64,000 nt of DNA from Clostridium sp. Lineage in GTDB: Bacteria > Bacteroidota > Bacteroidia > Bacteroidales > Bacteroidaceae. The stretch is from NCBI GenBank assembly GCA_023663705.1, contig JAMPGY010000005.1, positions 81,837 to 145,836 of the forward strand. The letters are read 5' to 3'. This document shows, piece after piece, positions 27,180-35,763 of the stretch (position 1 is its first letter; every line of letters begins with the position of its first letter). A program made the translations under genes and the position numbers. The notes under the pieces were generated by a model. It was given only the letters and a program-made list of their open reading frames with translations, did not search any database and was not told where the DNA came from.

Positions 27180-28090
27180 GCGAACATCATCATGTGCATG
27201 AAGCTGAAACCAGCAAGTATGAACAGGCCTTGAAGAAGTATGACATACATCCGGACGACGAAGCTGTGAAAGCGGAAGTGGCCCGCATCATCGCCGAGAA
27301 AGTGCCGCAGAACGACACACCGGAAGTAAAGAAATTCCTGTTGGGCAGTGTGGAACTGACAACGCTGAAAACGACAGACAGCGAAGAAAGCGTATTGAAG
27401 TTCACTGAAAAAGTGAACGAATTTGAAGACAAATACCCCGATCTGCCCCACGTGGCGACAATCTGCGTGTATCCCTGCTTTGCACAGATTGTCAGCCAGT
27501 CGCTGGAGGTGGAAGGCGTGGAGGTGGCTTGTGTGTCGGGCAGTTTCCCCTCTTCGCAGGCCGTGATAGAAGTGAAGGTGGCCGAAACCGCTCTTGCACT
27601 GAAAGACGGTGCCACAGAAATAGACATCGTGATGTCCGTGGGCAAATTCCTGAGCGGGGACTACGAGACCGTATGCGACGAAATCAGTGAACTGAAAGCC
27701 GTATGCGGAGACAAAAAGATGAAGGTGATTCTGGAAACCGGATGCCTGAAAACGGCCGGAAACATCAAGAAGGCCTCCCTGCTGGCCATGTATGCCGGCG
27801 CCGACTATATCAAGACGTCCACCGGAAAACTGGAACCGGCCGCCACGCCCGAAGCAGCCTATGTGATGTGTCAGGCCATCAAGGAATATTACGACGAGAC
27901 AGGTATACAAATCGGATTCAAGCCGGCCGGAGGTATGAACACGATACACGACGCTTTGGTATACTACACCATCGTGAAGGAGGTGCTGGGCACAAAGTGG
28001 CTCACCAACCAATGGCTGAGACTGGGCACAAGCCGCCTGGCCAACCTGTTGCTGAGCGATATTCTGGGCAGCGAGACAAAGCATTTCTAA
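27176..28090 (+). CDS. deoC: Deoxyribose-phosphate aldolase
   Basis: The 304-residue cytoplasmic enzyme cleaves 2-deoxyribose 5-phosphate into acetaldehyde and glyceraldehyde 3-phosphate. The Schiff-base Lys lies in ADYIKTSTGK; EIDIVMSVGKF and GFKPAGGM hold the other active-site Asp and Lys. A helical N-terminal extension of about 60 residues makes it longer than the E. coli enzyme, as in related Bacteroidota. A C-terminal 40 residues also extend it. It ends the dtd-mazG-deoC run and is followed by a bidirectional terminator. Confidence 0.95.
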   Translation: MSEHHHVHEAETSKYEQALKKYDIHPDDEAVKAEVARIIAEKVPQNDTPEVKKFLLGSVELTTLKTTDSEESVLKFTEKVNEFEDKYPDLPHVATICVYPCFAQIVSQSLEVEGVEVACVSGSFPSSQAVIEVKVAETALALKDGATEIDIVMSVGKFLSGDYETVCDEISELKAVCGDKKMKVILETGCLKTAGNIKKASLLAMYAGADYIKTSTGKLEPAATPEAAYVMCQAIKEYYDETGIQIGFKPAGGMNTIHDALVYYTIVKEVLGTKWLTNQWLRLGTSRLANLLLSDILGSETKHF

Positions 28091-28110
28091 GATTCCGCCC
28101 GCGAAAAAAC

Positions 28111-28151
28111 AAACGGCTTGCCGGGGGCGCATACCCTCCGGCAAGCTGTTT
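28111..28151. terminator. Bidirectional terminator between deoC and the polyprenyl synthase gene
   Basis: GCTTGCCGG pairs with CCGGCAAGC, and flanking AAAC/GTTT extend the stem across 28111-28151 with one bulge. It lies between convergent genes. Confidence 0.7.
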
Positions 28152-28199
28152 GTGTCATCTCCGGACAAGACTCTCTTGCAGAGCGTTCCCCGCCTCCCC

Positions 28200-29174
28200 C
28201 TACAACGTTCTGTCCACCACAAAATCCACATATCCGCGGAGGGCTTCGGCCACGCGGCTGTCGCTGCATTCCTCCAGCAGTGCGTGGCTGCGGAGCCTGT
28301 AATTCTCGATAGCCGCATAGGCGTACTCTATCCCACCCCTGCGCTTGGTGAAGTCTACCAGCAAGGCTATCTCCTCTTCCGTAGCACTGCCGTCTCTCAC
28401 CTTCAGGGCCAACCGGCGCATATCGTCCGCGCCCGGCTGCGAGACTGCATACAGCACGGGCAACGTCAGTTTGCCCTCCTTCATGTCATTGCCGGTGGGC
28501 TTCCCCACCTCATCCTTGTAGTAGTCGAAAATGTCGTCCCGCAATTGAAAGCAGATACCGATGTTCTCGCCCAATATACGGGCACGCTCCACCTGCCACC
28601 CCTTGGCTCCGCCCAGAAGGGCACCGGCCTCGGCACAGATGGCAAACAGAGAAGCTGTCTTCTTGCGTATCACCTCGAAATAAGCCCCCTCCGAGAGGTC
28701 GGAAGACGATACATTGGACAACTGATGCAGCTCACCGTCGGACAGTGCCTGCCCCAACCAAGCCACACGCTCCACCATCTGCAGGCAACCGGTGAGCGCG
28801 GCATGGCGCAGAGAGGTGGAAAGCAAATAGTCGCCCACAAGAACGGCAGACTTGTTGTCCATCAAGGCATTGACCGACTGCTGTCCACGTCGCCGGTCAC
28901 TTTCGTCCACCACATCATCGTGTACCAGACAGGCCGTATGGAGCATCTCCAGCGACACTGCGGCATGAAGCACGGCATCCGTTTTCCACCGACCGGCCTC
29001 CCGGGCCGACAGGAGCAACAACGTGGGGCGCATGAGTTTGCCACCTCGCTTCAATACGTGCTCCAGCGCTACTCTGAGCAAAGGATTCGTGTGGTGCATT
29101 TCCATCTGATACATGGCGCTGAAAGCCTCCAGACTGCCTTTTACAGGTTGCTGTATCCGTAACAATGAACTCAT
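28200..29174 (-). CDS. Polyprenyl diphosphate synthase
   Basis: The 324-residue all-alpha prenyltransferase extends allylic diphosphates with isopentenyl diphosphate. The first aspartate-rich motif is VHDDVVDESDRRRG and the second is LRDDIFDYYKDE. The small residues before the first motif suit a long-chain product, so it probably makes the menaquinone side chain used by MenA; the exact chain length cannot be read. It is divergent from polA. A -7-like TActTTTG (minus) at 29198-29205 lies 24 bp upstream. Confidence 0.92.
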   Translation of the reverse strand: MSSLLRIQQPVKGSLEAFSAMYQMEMHHTNPLLRVALEHVLKRGGKLMRPTLLLLSAREAGRWKTDAVLHAAVSLEMLHTACLVHDDVVDESDRRRGQQSVNALMDNKSAVLVGDYLLSTSLRHAALTGCLQMVERVAWLGQALSDGELHQLSNVSSSDLSEGAYFEVIRKKTASLFAICAEAGALLGGAKGWQVERARILGENIGICFQLRDDIFDYYKDEVGKPTGNDMKEGKLTLPVLYAVSQPGADDMRRLALKVRDGSATEEEIALLVDFTKRRGGIEYAYAAIENYRLRSHALLEECSDSRVAEALRGYVDFVVDRTL

Positions 29175-29267
29175 ATCAAAAGTGTCGTTTGAGAGTGCAA
29201 AAGTACATAAAAAAACGAAAGTGGATAACTTTTTTTGAGTAAATTTACGGATAAAAACAACGGCTAT

Positions 29268-32036
29268 ATGGATAAACTGTTTCTTCTGGATGCTTATGCT
29301 TTAATATACAGGGCTTACTATGCCTTTATCAAGAGTCCGCGAATCAACTCGAAGGGTGTGAACACCTCGGCAGTACTGGGCTTTGTGAACACACTGGAAG
29401 AGGTGCTCACCAAGGAGAGACCCACCCACATCGGTGTGGCCTTCGACCCCGCCGGCCCCACCTTCCGCCACGAGGCTTATCCCGCCTACAAGGCACAGCG
29501 TGAGGAAACTCCGGAGGGTATACGCACGGCTGTTCCGTATATCAAGGACATATTGCGGGCCTATCGCATACCCATCCTGGAAGTAGCCGGCTTTGAGGCC
29601 GACGACGTGATAGGCACACTGGCCACACAGGCGGACAAACTGGGCATAGACACCTATATGATGACACCGGACAAGGACTACGGCCAGCTGGTGAGCGGGC
29701 ACGTGAAAATGTACCGACCCAAGTTTGGCGACAAGGAGTTCGACGTGCTCGGTCCGGAGGAGGTGAAAGCAAAATACTCCATTTCATCGCCATTGCAGGT
29801 GATAGACCTGCTGGGACTGATGGGCGACTCCGCGGACAACATACCCGGTTGCCCCGGTGTGGGCGAAAAAACAGCTGTCAAGCTCATCACAGAGTTCGGC
29901 AGCATAGAGCAATTGCTGGAACAGACCGACCGATTGAAGGGAGCGTTGAAAAACAAAGTAGAGGGCAACATGGAGCAGATTCGCTTTTCAAAATTCCTCG
30001 CCACCATCAAGACGGACGTGCCCATCACGCTGAACATGGAAGCACTCCACACAGAAGAAGCCAACCGCGAGGAACTGCAACGGCTGTTTGAGGAACTGGA
30101 ATTCCGAACCCTGCTCGACCGAAAATACAAAAAGGAGAAAACGGCCGCTTCTAAGCCCGATCCGCAAGGCTCTCTCTTTGCAGAATTCACGCCCGACGGA
30201 CAGGAAGACGATAAATATTCAAATCTCGAAAGCTACAACAAGGAATACTCTACATATAAACTAATTGATACAGAAGAACAACGGTCTTCACTTTGTGATT
30301 TATTACTTACAAGTAAATTCATCAGTCTGGACACGGAGACCACCGGGACCGACCCGATAACGGCCGAATTGGTGGGCTTAAGCTTCAGTATAAAGGAAAA
30401 CGAGGCTTTCTACGTGCCCGTCCCGGCAAATCGTGACGAAGCATTAAAGATAGTTAATGAATTTAAAAACGTCTACGAATCGGAACACATCCTCAAAATC
30501 GGTCAGAATCTGAAGTACGATCTGCTGGTGTTGCAGAACTACAGAGTGGAGCTACGTGGCGAGATGTTCGACACAATGATCGCCCACTACGTGCTTCAAC
30601 CCGAACTTCACCACGGAATGGACTATCTGGCCGAAGCCTATCTCCACTACAAGACCATCCACATTGACGAACTGATAGGCGCACGGGGAAAGAACCAGAA
30701 GAACATGCGTGATCTGCCGCCCGAATCTGTCTATGAGTATGCCTGCGAGGACGCCGACATCACCCTGCGGCTGCGAAACATACTCGAACCCAAACTGAGG
30801 GAGGAAGGCGCCTACAACCTGTTTCACGACATCGAGATGCCGCTCATGCCTGTGCTGGCCTACATGGAGCGCAACGGCGTACGCATCGACACGGAAGCCC
30901 TGGCCGAAACCTCACGCCTCTACACCGCACAAATGCAACGCTTGGAAACGGAAATCCATCAGTTGGCCGGCGGAGAGTTCAATATCTCGTCGCCCAAACA
31001 GGTGGGTGAGGTGCTGTTCGACCGCCTGAAAATCATAGAGAAACCCAAAAAGACAAAGACGGGACAGTATGTCACCTCGGAGGATGTTCTGGAGTCACTC
31101 CGGAGCAAACATACCATCGTGGAAAAGATATTGGAGCACCGCGGACTCAAGAAGCTGCTCAGCACCTACATAGATGCCCTGCCCAAACTGGTGAACCCCG
31201 TCACAGGACACATCCACACATCGTTCAACCAGACCATCACTTCCACCGGCCGTCTGAGCAGCAGCAATCCCAACCTGCAGAACATCCCCGTGCGAAACGC
31301 CGAGGGAAAGGAAATCCGCAAAGCCTTCATCCCCGATCCGGGCTGCGAGTTCTTCTCGGCGGACTACTCCCAGATAGAGCTGCGCATCATGGCTCATCTG
31401 AGCGAAGATCCACACATGACGGAGGCCTTTGCCAGCAGACAGGACATCCATGCCGCCACTGCCGCCAAAGTGTACAAGAAGGATATAGCCGAAGTGACGC
31501 GCGAGGAACGAAGCAAGGCCAAGACAGCCAACTTCGGCATCATCTACGGCATCACGGTGTTCGGACTGGCCGAACGCATGAACGTGAGCAGAGCAGAGGC
31601 TAAAGAACTGATAGACGGCTATTTCAGCACCTATCCGATGGTACGCCAATACATGGACAAGAGCATCGAGACCGCCCGCACCAAGGGCTACACCGAGACT
31701 GTGTTCCACCGCAAATGTTACCTGCGCGACATCAACAGTCACAATGCCGTGGTGCGCGGATATGCCGAGCGCAACGCCATCAACGCGCCCATCCAGGGCA
31801 CTGCCGCCGACATCATCAAGATAGCCATGGTGCGCATCTACCGCCGCTTCCGCGAGGAAAGGTTACGCTCGCAGATGATACTCCAGGTGCACGATGAACT
31901 GAACTTCAACGTCTATCCTGAAGAGAAAGACCGCGTGCAGTCCATCGTCATCGAGGAGATGGAGCAAGCCTGTGCCATGCGCGTCCCCCTGCAGGCCGAC
32001 TGCGGATGGGGAAAGAATTGGCTGGAAGCGCATTAA
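29268..32036 (+). CDS. polA: DNA polymerase I
   Basis: The protein is 922 residues from the ATG at 29268; an in-frame TTG 33 bp earlier is less likely because MDKLFLLDAYALIYRAYY is the conserved start. The 5'-nuclease domain fills about 1-290. The 3'-5' exonuclease is apparently active, with SLDTETTG, GQNLKYDLL and YACEDAD (all carboxylates present). The polymerase has SSNPNLQNIPVR, YSQIELRIMAHLS, RSKAKTANFGIIYG and QVHDELNF. It fills gaps in repair and removes Okazaki primers. It is transcribed alone. Confidence 0.97.
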   Translation: MDKLFLLDAYALIYRAYYAFIKSPRINSKGVNTSAVLGFVNTLEEVLTKERPTHIGVAFDPAGPTFRHEAYPAYKAQREETPEGIRTAVPYIKDILRAYRIPILEVAGFEADDVIGTLATQADKLGIDTYMMTPDKDYGQLVSGHVKMYRPKFGDKEFDVLGPEEVKAKYSISSPLQVIDLLGLMGDSADNIPGCPGVGEKTAVKLITEFGSIEQLLEQTDRLKGALKNKVEGNMEQIRFSKFLATIKTDVPITLNMEALHTEEANREELQRLFEELEFRTLLDRKYKKEKTAASKPDPQGSLFAEFTPDGQEDDKYSNLESYNKEYSTYKLIDTEEQRSSLCDLLLTSKFISLDTETTGTDPITAELVGLSFSIKENEAFYVPVPANRDEALKIVNEFKNVYESEHILKIGQNLKYDLLVLQNYRVELRGEMFDTMIAHYVLQPELHHGMDYLAEAYLHYKTIHIDELIGARGKNQKNMRDLPPESVYEYACEDADITLRLRNILEPKLREEGAYNLFHDIEMPLMPVLAYMERNGVRIDTEALAETSRLYTAQMQRLETEIHQLAGGEFNISSPKQVGEVLFDRLKIIEKPKKTKTGQYVTSEDVLESLRSKHTIVEKILEHRGLKKLLSTYIDALPKLVNPVTGHIHTSFNQTITSTGRLSSSNPNLQNIPVRNAEGKEIRKAFIPDPGCEFFSADYSQIELRIMAHLSEDPHMTEAFASRQDIHAATAAKVYKKDIAEVTREERSKAKTANFGIIYGITVFGLAERMNVSRAEAKELIDGYFSTYPMVRQYMDKSIETARTKGYTETVFHRKCYLRDINSHNAVVRGYAERNAINAPIQGTAADIIKIAMVRIYRRFREERLRSQMILQVHDELNFNVYPEEKDRVQSIVIEEMEQACAMRVPLQADCGWGKNWLEAH

Positions 32037-32045
32037 AGCAAATGT

Positions 32046-32067
32046 TTTGGCATGAAAACATGCCAAA
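32046..32067 (+). terminator. Hairpin after polA
   Basis: TTTGGCATG and CATGCCAAA form a perfect 9-bp stem with an AAAA loop 10 bp after the polA stop. No T-run follows, so the strength is uncertain. Confidence 0.55.
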
Positions 32068-32101
32068 GGAGGAAATAGAACTTCGTTTATATCATATTTA
32101 C

Positions 32102-32189
32102 GACGTGGGATAACTGCGTTGCCTATCTTGAGGTAAGGGTATGCGAGAACCTGAGGTCAGAGGCAAGCTAAAGCAGAGAATCCCACGTC
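32102..32189 (+). ncRNA. Candidate rod-shaped structured RNA, unclassified
   Basis: A perfect 10-bp closing stem (GACGTGGGAT at 32102-32111, ATCCCACGTC at 32180-32189) encloses further co-linear stems: CTGC/GCAG (32114-32117 with 32173-32176), TTGCCT/AGGCAA (32119-32124 with 32161-32166) and AGGT/ACCT (32131-32134 with 32149-32152). Small internal loops separate them. This gives one long interrupted hairpin of about 88 nt in a 399-bp space between polA and ychF. The strand is assumed. It could be a small RNA or a 5' leader element of ychF; no known family was recognised. Confidence 0.45.
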
Positions 32190-32364
32190 ATTCTATTTAA
32201 ACAGATAAATCTCAGAAAGCACGATAAACATCCCTTTTCTGTTGTAGAAAAGAAAAAAACCTCCGAGAACAACAGTACCCCCTATCCGCTCATGAACCAT
32301 TCCCCAATAAACCTTATTACAATTTCTCTATCGCATCCCCAAAGCACGAAATATGGGGTGCTTC
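32190..32364. other. Rest of the polA-ychF intergenic region
   Basis: No gene is seen. A 6-bp stem (AAGCAC at 32342-32347 with GTGCTT at 32358-32363) lies just before the ychF promoter. Confidence 0.5.
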
Positions 32365-32395
32365 TTTCGGCTTACAATATTTATTTCTAATTTTG
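32365..32395 (+). promoter_or_regulatory. Promoter of ychF (TTTc-N19-TAatTTTG)
   Basis: TTTC at 32365-32368 (one mismatch to TTTG) and TAATTTTG at 32388-32395 have 19-bp spacing. The ATG follows 40 bp after. Confidence 0.55.
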
Positions 32396-32435
32396 TATCC
32401 TCTATCTAAATAAGAAAATCATAAAAAGATAAAAT

Positions 32436-33539
32436 ATGGCTTTAAAAGCAGGTATCGTGGGATTGCCCAACGTGGGAAAGTCCACACTTTTCAATTGTTT
32501 GTCGAGCGCCAAGGCGCAGGCTGCCAACTTCCCCTTCTGCACCATCGATGCACAGATGGGACAGATTTCCGTACCCGACGAAAGACTCAACAAACTGGCC
32601 GAACTGGTACATCCGGGACGCATCGTGCCCGCCACTTGCGACATCGTGGACATCGCCGGATTGGTGAAGGGTGCCAGCAAGGGTGAAGGTCTGGGCAACC
32701 AGTTCCTGGGCAACATCCGCGAGACAGACGCCATCATCCACGTGTTGCGCTGCTTCGACAACGACAACATCGTGCATGTGGACGGCTCGGTGGACCCCGT
32801 GCGCGATAAGGAAATCATCGATACGGAACTTCAACTGAAGGATCTGGAGACGATAGAAAACCGCATGAAACGCGTGGAGAAAGTGGCCAAAGTGGGCGGC
32901 GACAAACAGGCCAAGATAGAATATGACGTGCTGATGCAATACAAAGAAGCGCTCGAACAAGGCAAATCGGCCCGTACCGTAAGCTTCGACACGGAGGATG
33001 AGATTGCAGCTGCCAAAAACCTATTCCTGCTCACGTCCAAGCCTGTGCTCTACGTGTGCAACGTGGACGACCAGTCGGCTGCCGCAGGAAATCCCTATGT
33101 GGAAGCCGTGCGTGAAGCCATCAAGGATGAACAGGCCGAAGTCCTCATCATCTCAGCCCAGACAGAGGCCGACATAGCCGAACTGGAAAGCTATGAGGAG
33201 AAACAAATGTTTCTGGAAGACATGGGACTGAAAGAGTCGGGCTGCGACCGTCTGATCAAAGCCATTTACCACCTGCTCGACCTGCAGACATTCATCACGG
33301 CCGGCGAGATGGAAGTGAAGGCATGGACCTTCCGCAAGGGCTGGAAAGCCCCTCAATGTGCCGGTGTGATCCACACCGACTTTGAGAAAGGATTCATCCG
33401 CGCCGAGGTAATCAAGTATGACGACTACATCCAATACGGCTCGGAATCCGCTGTGCGTGAAGCCGGAAAAATGGGCGTGGAAGGTAAGGAATACGTGGTT
33501 CAGGACGGTGACATCATGCACTTCCGTTTCAACGTATAA
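32436..33539 (+). CDS. ychF: Redox-regulated ATPase YchF (Obg family)
   Basis: The 367-residue cytoplasmic P-loop NTPase binds ribosomes and is linked to stress responses. The G1 loop is GLPNVGKST, the switch regions are NFPFCTID and DIAGLVKGASKGEGLGNQFL, and the G4 region reads VCNVDD instead of NKxD, which is why the family prefers ATP. A coiled hairpin insertion (about 120-200) and a C-terminal TGS domain (from about 285) are complete. It is followed 6 bp later by lgt. Confidence 0.96.
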   Translation: MALKAGIVGLPNVGKSTLFNCLSSAKAQAANFPFCTIDAQMGQISVPDERLNKLAELVHPGRIVPATCDIVDIAGLVKGASKGEGLGNQFLGNIRETDAIIHVLRCFDNDNIVHVDGSVDPVRDKEIIDTELQLKDLETIENRMKRVEKVAKVGGDKQAKIEYDVLMQYKEALEQGKSARTVSFDTEDEIAAAKNLFLLTSKPVLYVCNVDDQSAAAGNPYVEAVREAIKDEQAEVLIISAQTEADIAELESYEEKQMFLEDMGLKESGCDRLIKAIYHLLDLQTFITAGEMEVKAWTFRKGWKAPQCAGVIHTDFEKGFIRAEVIKYDDYIQYGSESAVREAGKMGVEGKEYVVQDGDIMHFRFNV

Positions 33540-33545
33540 GCCGTC

Positions 33546-34382
33546 ATGAACACCTTGCTCTATATCCTGTGGAATCCGCCTCTCGAGGCCTTCCACGTGG
33601 GGAGTTTCGGCATACGCTGGTACTCTCTCTGCTGGTGTCTGAGCCTGCTGGCCGGCTATCTGATCGTGCAGAAGCTCTACAGACGGCAACACATCAAAGA
33701 CGAACTATTCGACCCTCTGTTTCTCTATTGCTTCGTAGGTATATTGGCCGGTGCCCGACTGGGACACTGTCTGTTCTACGAACCCGCCTACTACCTCTCC
33801 CACCCGCTGGAGATGGTGCTTCCCATGCGCCACACCGCCGCAGGATGGGTATATACGGGATATGAAGGACTGGCCAGTCACGGCGGCACGCTGGGACTGA
33901 TGATTGCCCTGTGGCTTTATGTGAGGAAAACCGGCATCAACCTGATGCGTGTGTTGGACAATATCGCCATCGCCACACCCATTTGTGCCTTCTTCATCCG
34001 CATGGGCAACCTGATGAATTCGGAGATTATCGGCCGCCCCACCGATGTGCCTTGGGCTTTTATCTTCTCCCGTGTGGACGATCTGCCGCGTCATCCCGGA
34101 CAATTGTATGAAGGATTGGTCTATCTGATACTTTTCTTCATCGGTTTGGCCATCTATCGCCGGCATAGCAGCAAAGTGGGCACGGGTTTCTATTTTGGTT
34201 TTTGTCTGACGGCTATCTTCACAGCCCGTTTCTTCATCGAATATACCAAAGAGGTGCAGGAAGCTTTCGAGTCCACCCTATGGTTGAATATGGGACAGCT
34301 ACTCAGTCTGCCGTTCGTGGCATTGGGACTCTACTGTATGCTGGGAGAACGGTATTGCCGGAAACTTGGCGAGAAAAAATAA
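33546..34382 (+). CDS. lgt: Prolipoprotein diacylglyceryl transferase
   Basis: The 278-residue inner-membrane enzyme attaches diacylglycerol to the lipobox Cys, the first step of lipoprotein maturation. About seven hydrophobic helices are visible. Family blocks are [22 protein letters not shown] (with the conserved His), the signature [16 protein letters not shown] and [10 protein letters not shown]. It starts 6 bp after ychF and probably shares its transcript. An IS-like hairpin lies about 190 bp after its stop. Confidence 0.95.
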   Translation: MNTLLYILWNPPLEAFHVGSFGIRWYSLCWCLSLLAGYLIVQKLYRRQHIKDELFDPLFLYCFVGILAGARLGHCLFYEPAYYLSHPLEMVLPMRHTAAGWVYTGYEGLASHGGTLGLMIALWLYVRKTGINLMRVLDNIAIATPICAFFIRMGNLMNSEIIGRPTDVPWAFIFSRVDDLPRHPGQLYEGLVYLILFFIGLAIYRRHSSKVGTGFYFGFCLTAIFTARFFIEYTKEVQEAFESTLWLNMGQLLSLPFVALGLYCMLGERYCRKLGEKK

Positions 34383-34569
34383 AAGAAGGAACCTGTACAA
34401 AGGCCATGTCATCAAGGGTCACACCCTCTCCATGTGATCCAAAGACAGGAATATGCGTGAAACGTTCCAGTCTTCTGTCTCAGGTAAATTAAAAATCCGT
34501 ATATTTGCCTTAATACAGAATCCTACTGATGTTTCACACCCGTCCTATCTCCTACGGCTGTCTAACAAG

Positions 34570-34617
34570 TGAACTGCACCCCAAAAGTTTTTTGTCTAAC
34601 TTTTGGGGTGCAGTTCA
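34570..34617. repeat. Perfect 20-bp inverted repeat resembling insertion-sequence ends
   Basis: Arms TGAACTGCACCCCAAAAGTT (34570-34589) and its exact complement (34598-34617) face each other across an 8-nt loop. Outside them CTGTCTAAC and GTTAGGCAG pair with one mismatch. The arm sequence resembles IS3-family terminal repeats (recalled, not searched) set head to head with nothing between. It lies between lgt and the GH43 gene and may serve as a terminator. Confidence 0.65.
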
Positions 34618-34685
34618 GAGTTAGGCAGTCTCTTCATTTTTTCAAACCGCAGTATAACTGGCACATGACTTTAGAAAAAAATGAT

Positions 34686-34693
34686 TATTTTTG
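34686..34693 (+). promoter_or_regulatory. -7 element of the GH43-GH16 operon
   Basis: TATTTTTG matches TAnnTTTG and lies 31 bp before the chosen ATG. No good TTTG was found at -33. Confidence 0.4.
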
Positions 34694-34723
34694 CATCATA
34701 ACTCTATTCAACACAAATATGTC

Positions 34724-35701
34724 ATGGCAAATAAAATATATTCCTTAATTCTGGCAATATTCCTATCTACTACCCTCGCGGCCCAACGCACACAAGTGCC
34801 CTTAGACTCCATCGTGCTGAGCGACCCGTGCATACTCACCGACACGGCCACCCAAACGTATTATATGACCGGAACGGGCGGAAAACTGTGGAAAAGCACA
34901 GACCTGAAACGTTGGAACGGCCCGTATGACGTGGCACAGACCGACAGCACCTCGTGGATGGGCAAGCATCCCATGATATGGGCGGCCGAACTGCACAAAT
35001 ACCAAGGCAAGTATTACTATTTCGCCACGTTTACCAATCGCAACACCTTCATCGGCACATACCGGGGGAACCGTCTGGAGCGCAGGGCCTGCCATGTATT
35101 GGTGAGTCACCGGGCCGAAGGTCCCTACATCCCGATGGCCGATTCTGTCTACCTCCCGGCCGATAAACTGACGCTTGACGGCACCCTCTGGATCGACACC
35201 GACGACAAGCCCTACATGGTGTATTGCCACGAGTGGCTGCAAAATTGGGACGGCACCATAGAGAAGATACAACTGAAGCCCGACCTGAGCGGAAGCATCG
35301 GCGAAGGCCATCTGCTGTTCCGCGCCAGCGAGTCGCCCTGGAGCCGTGAAGTGATAGACGGAGAGACACGCCCCAACCGTGTGACGGACGGCCCCTACCT
35401 GTTCCGCACAAAGACCGGACGGCTGGGCATGCTCTGGACCAGCTGGATCTACAACCGATACACACAGGGAGTGGCCTACTCGGAAAGCGGCACATTGGAC
35501 GGCCCTTGGATACAGGAAAGCGAACCCATCACCCCACCCGACTACGGGCACGGCATGCTGTTCCGCACTTTCGACGGCAAACTGCTTATGTCGGTGCACA
35601 GCCACAAAGACATAGGCGGACATTACCATCGTGTGCCCCATCTGTTTGAAGTAGACGATTCGGGAGACAGACTGGTGGTGGGAGCGGAATACAAGCCCTG
35701 A
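34724..35701 (+). CDS. Secreted GH43-like glycosidase
   Basis: The 325-residue protein starts MANKIYSLILAIFLSTTLAAQ, a signal peptide; an in-frame TTG 33 bp earlier is rejected. The five-bladed propeller of GH43 is indicated by SDPCIL (catalytic base Asp), LDGTLWID (pKa-modulating Asp) and the VTDGPYLF block. GH43 enzymes cleave arabino- or xylo-linkages by inversion. In the last block the usual general-acid Glu (E-G-P or E-A-P) is Asp, so either this subfamily uses Asp or activity is altered. It lies 62 bp upstream of a GH16 gene on the same strand, suggesting joint breakdown of one glycan. Confidence 0.8.
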   Translation: MANKIYSLILAIFLSTTLAAQRTQVPLDSIVLSDPCILTDTATQTYYMTGTGGKLWKSTDLKRWNGPYDVAQTDSTSWMGKHPMIWAAELHKYQGKYYYFATFTNRNTFIGTYRGNRLERRACHVLVSHRAEGPYIPMADSVYLPADKLTLDGTLWIDTDDKPYMVYCHEWLQNWDGTIEKIQLKPDLSGSIGEGHLLFRASESPWSREVIDGETRPNRVTDGPYLFRTKTGRLGMLWTSWIYNRYTQGVAYSESGTLDGPWIQESEPITPPDYGHGMLFRTFDGKLLMSVHSHKDIGGHYHRVPHLFEVDDSGDRLVVGAEYKP

Positions 35702-35763
35702 CACCGGCCGGCGGATAAGAACTGGAAACAGCAACATATACATACACCCAAAACGACTATCGC

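Noticed and set aside
32155..32176. GGTCAG-N11-AGCAG spacing like the SRP (4.5S) RNA core
   Set aside because: The N11 has no tetraloop closed by G-C pairs and the GG is not matched by CC after AGCAG; the segment is better explained by the long rod fold.
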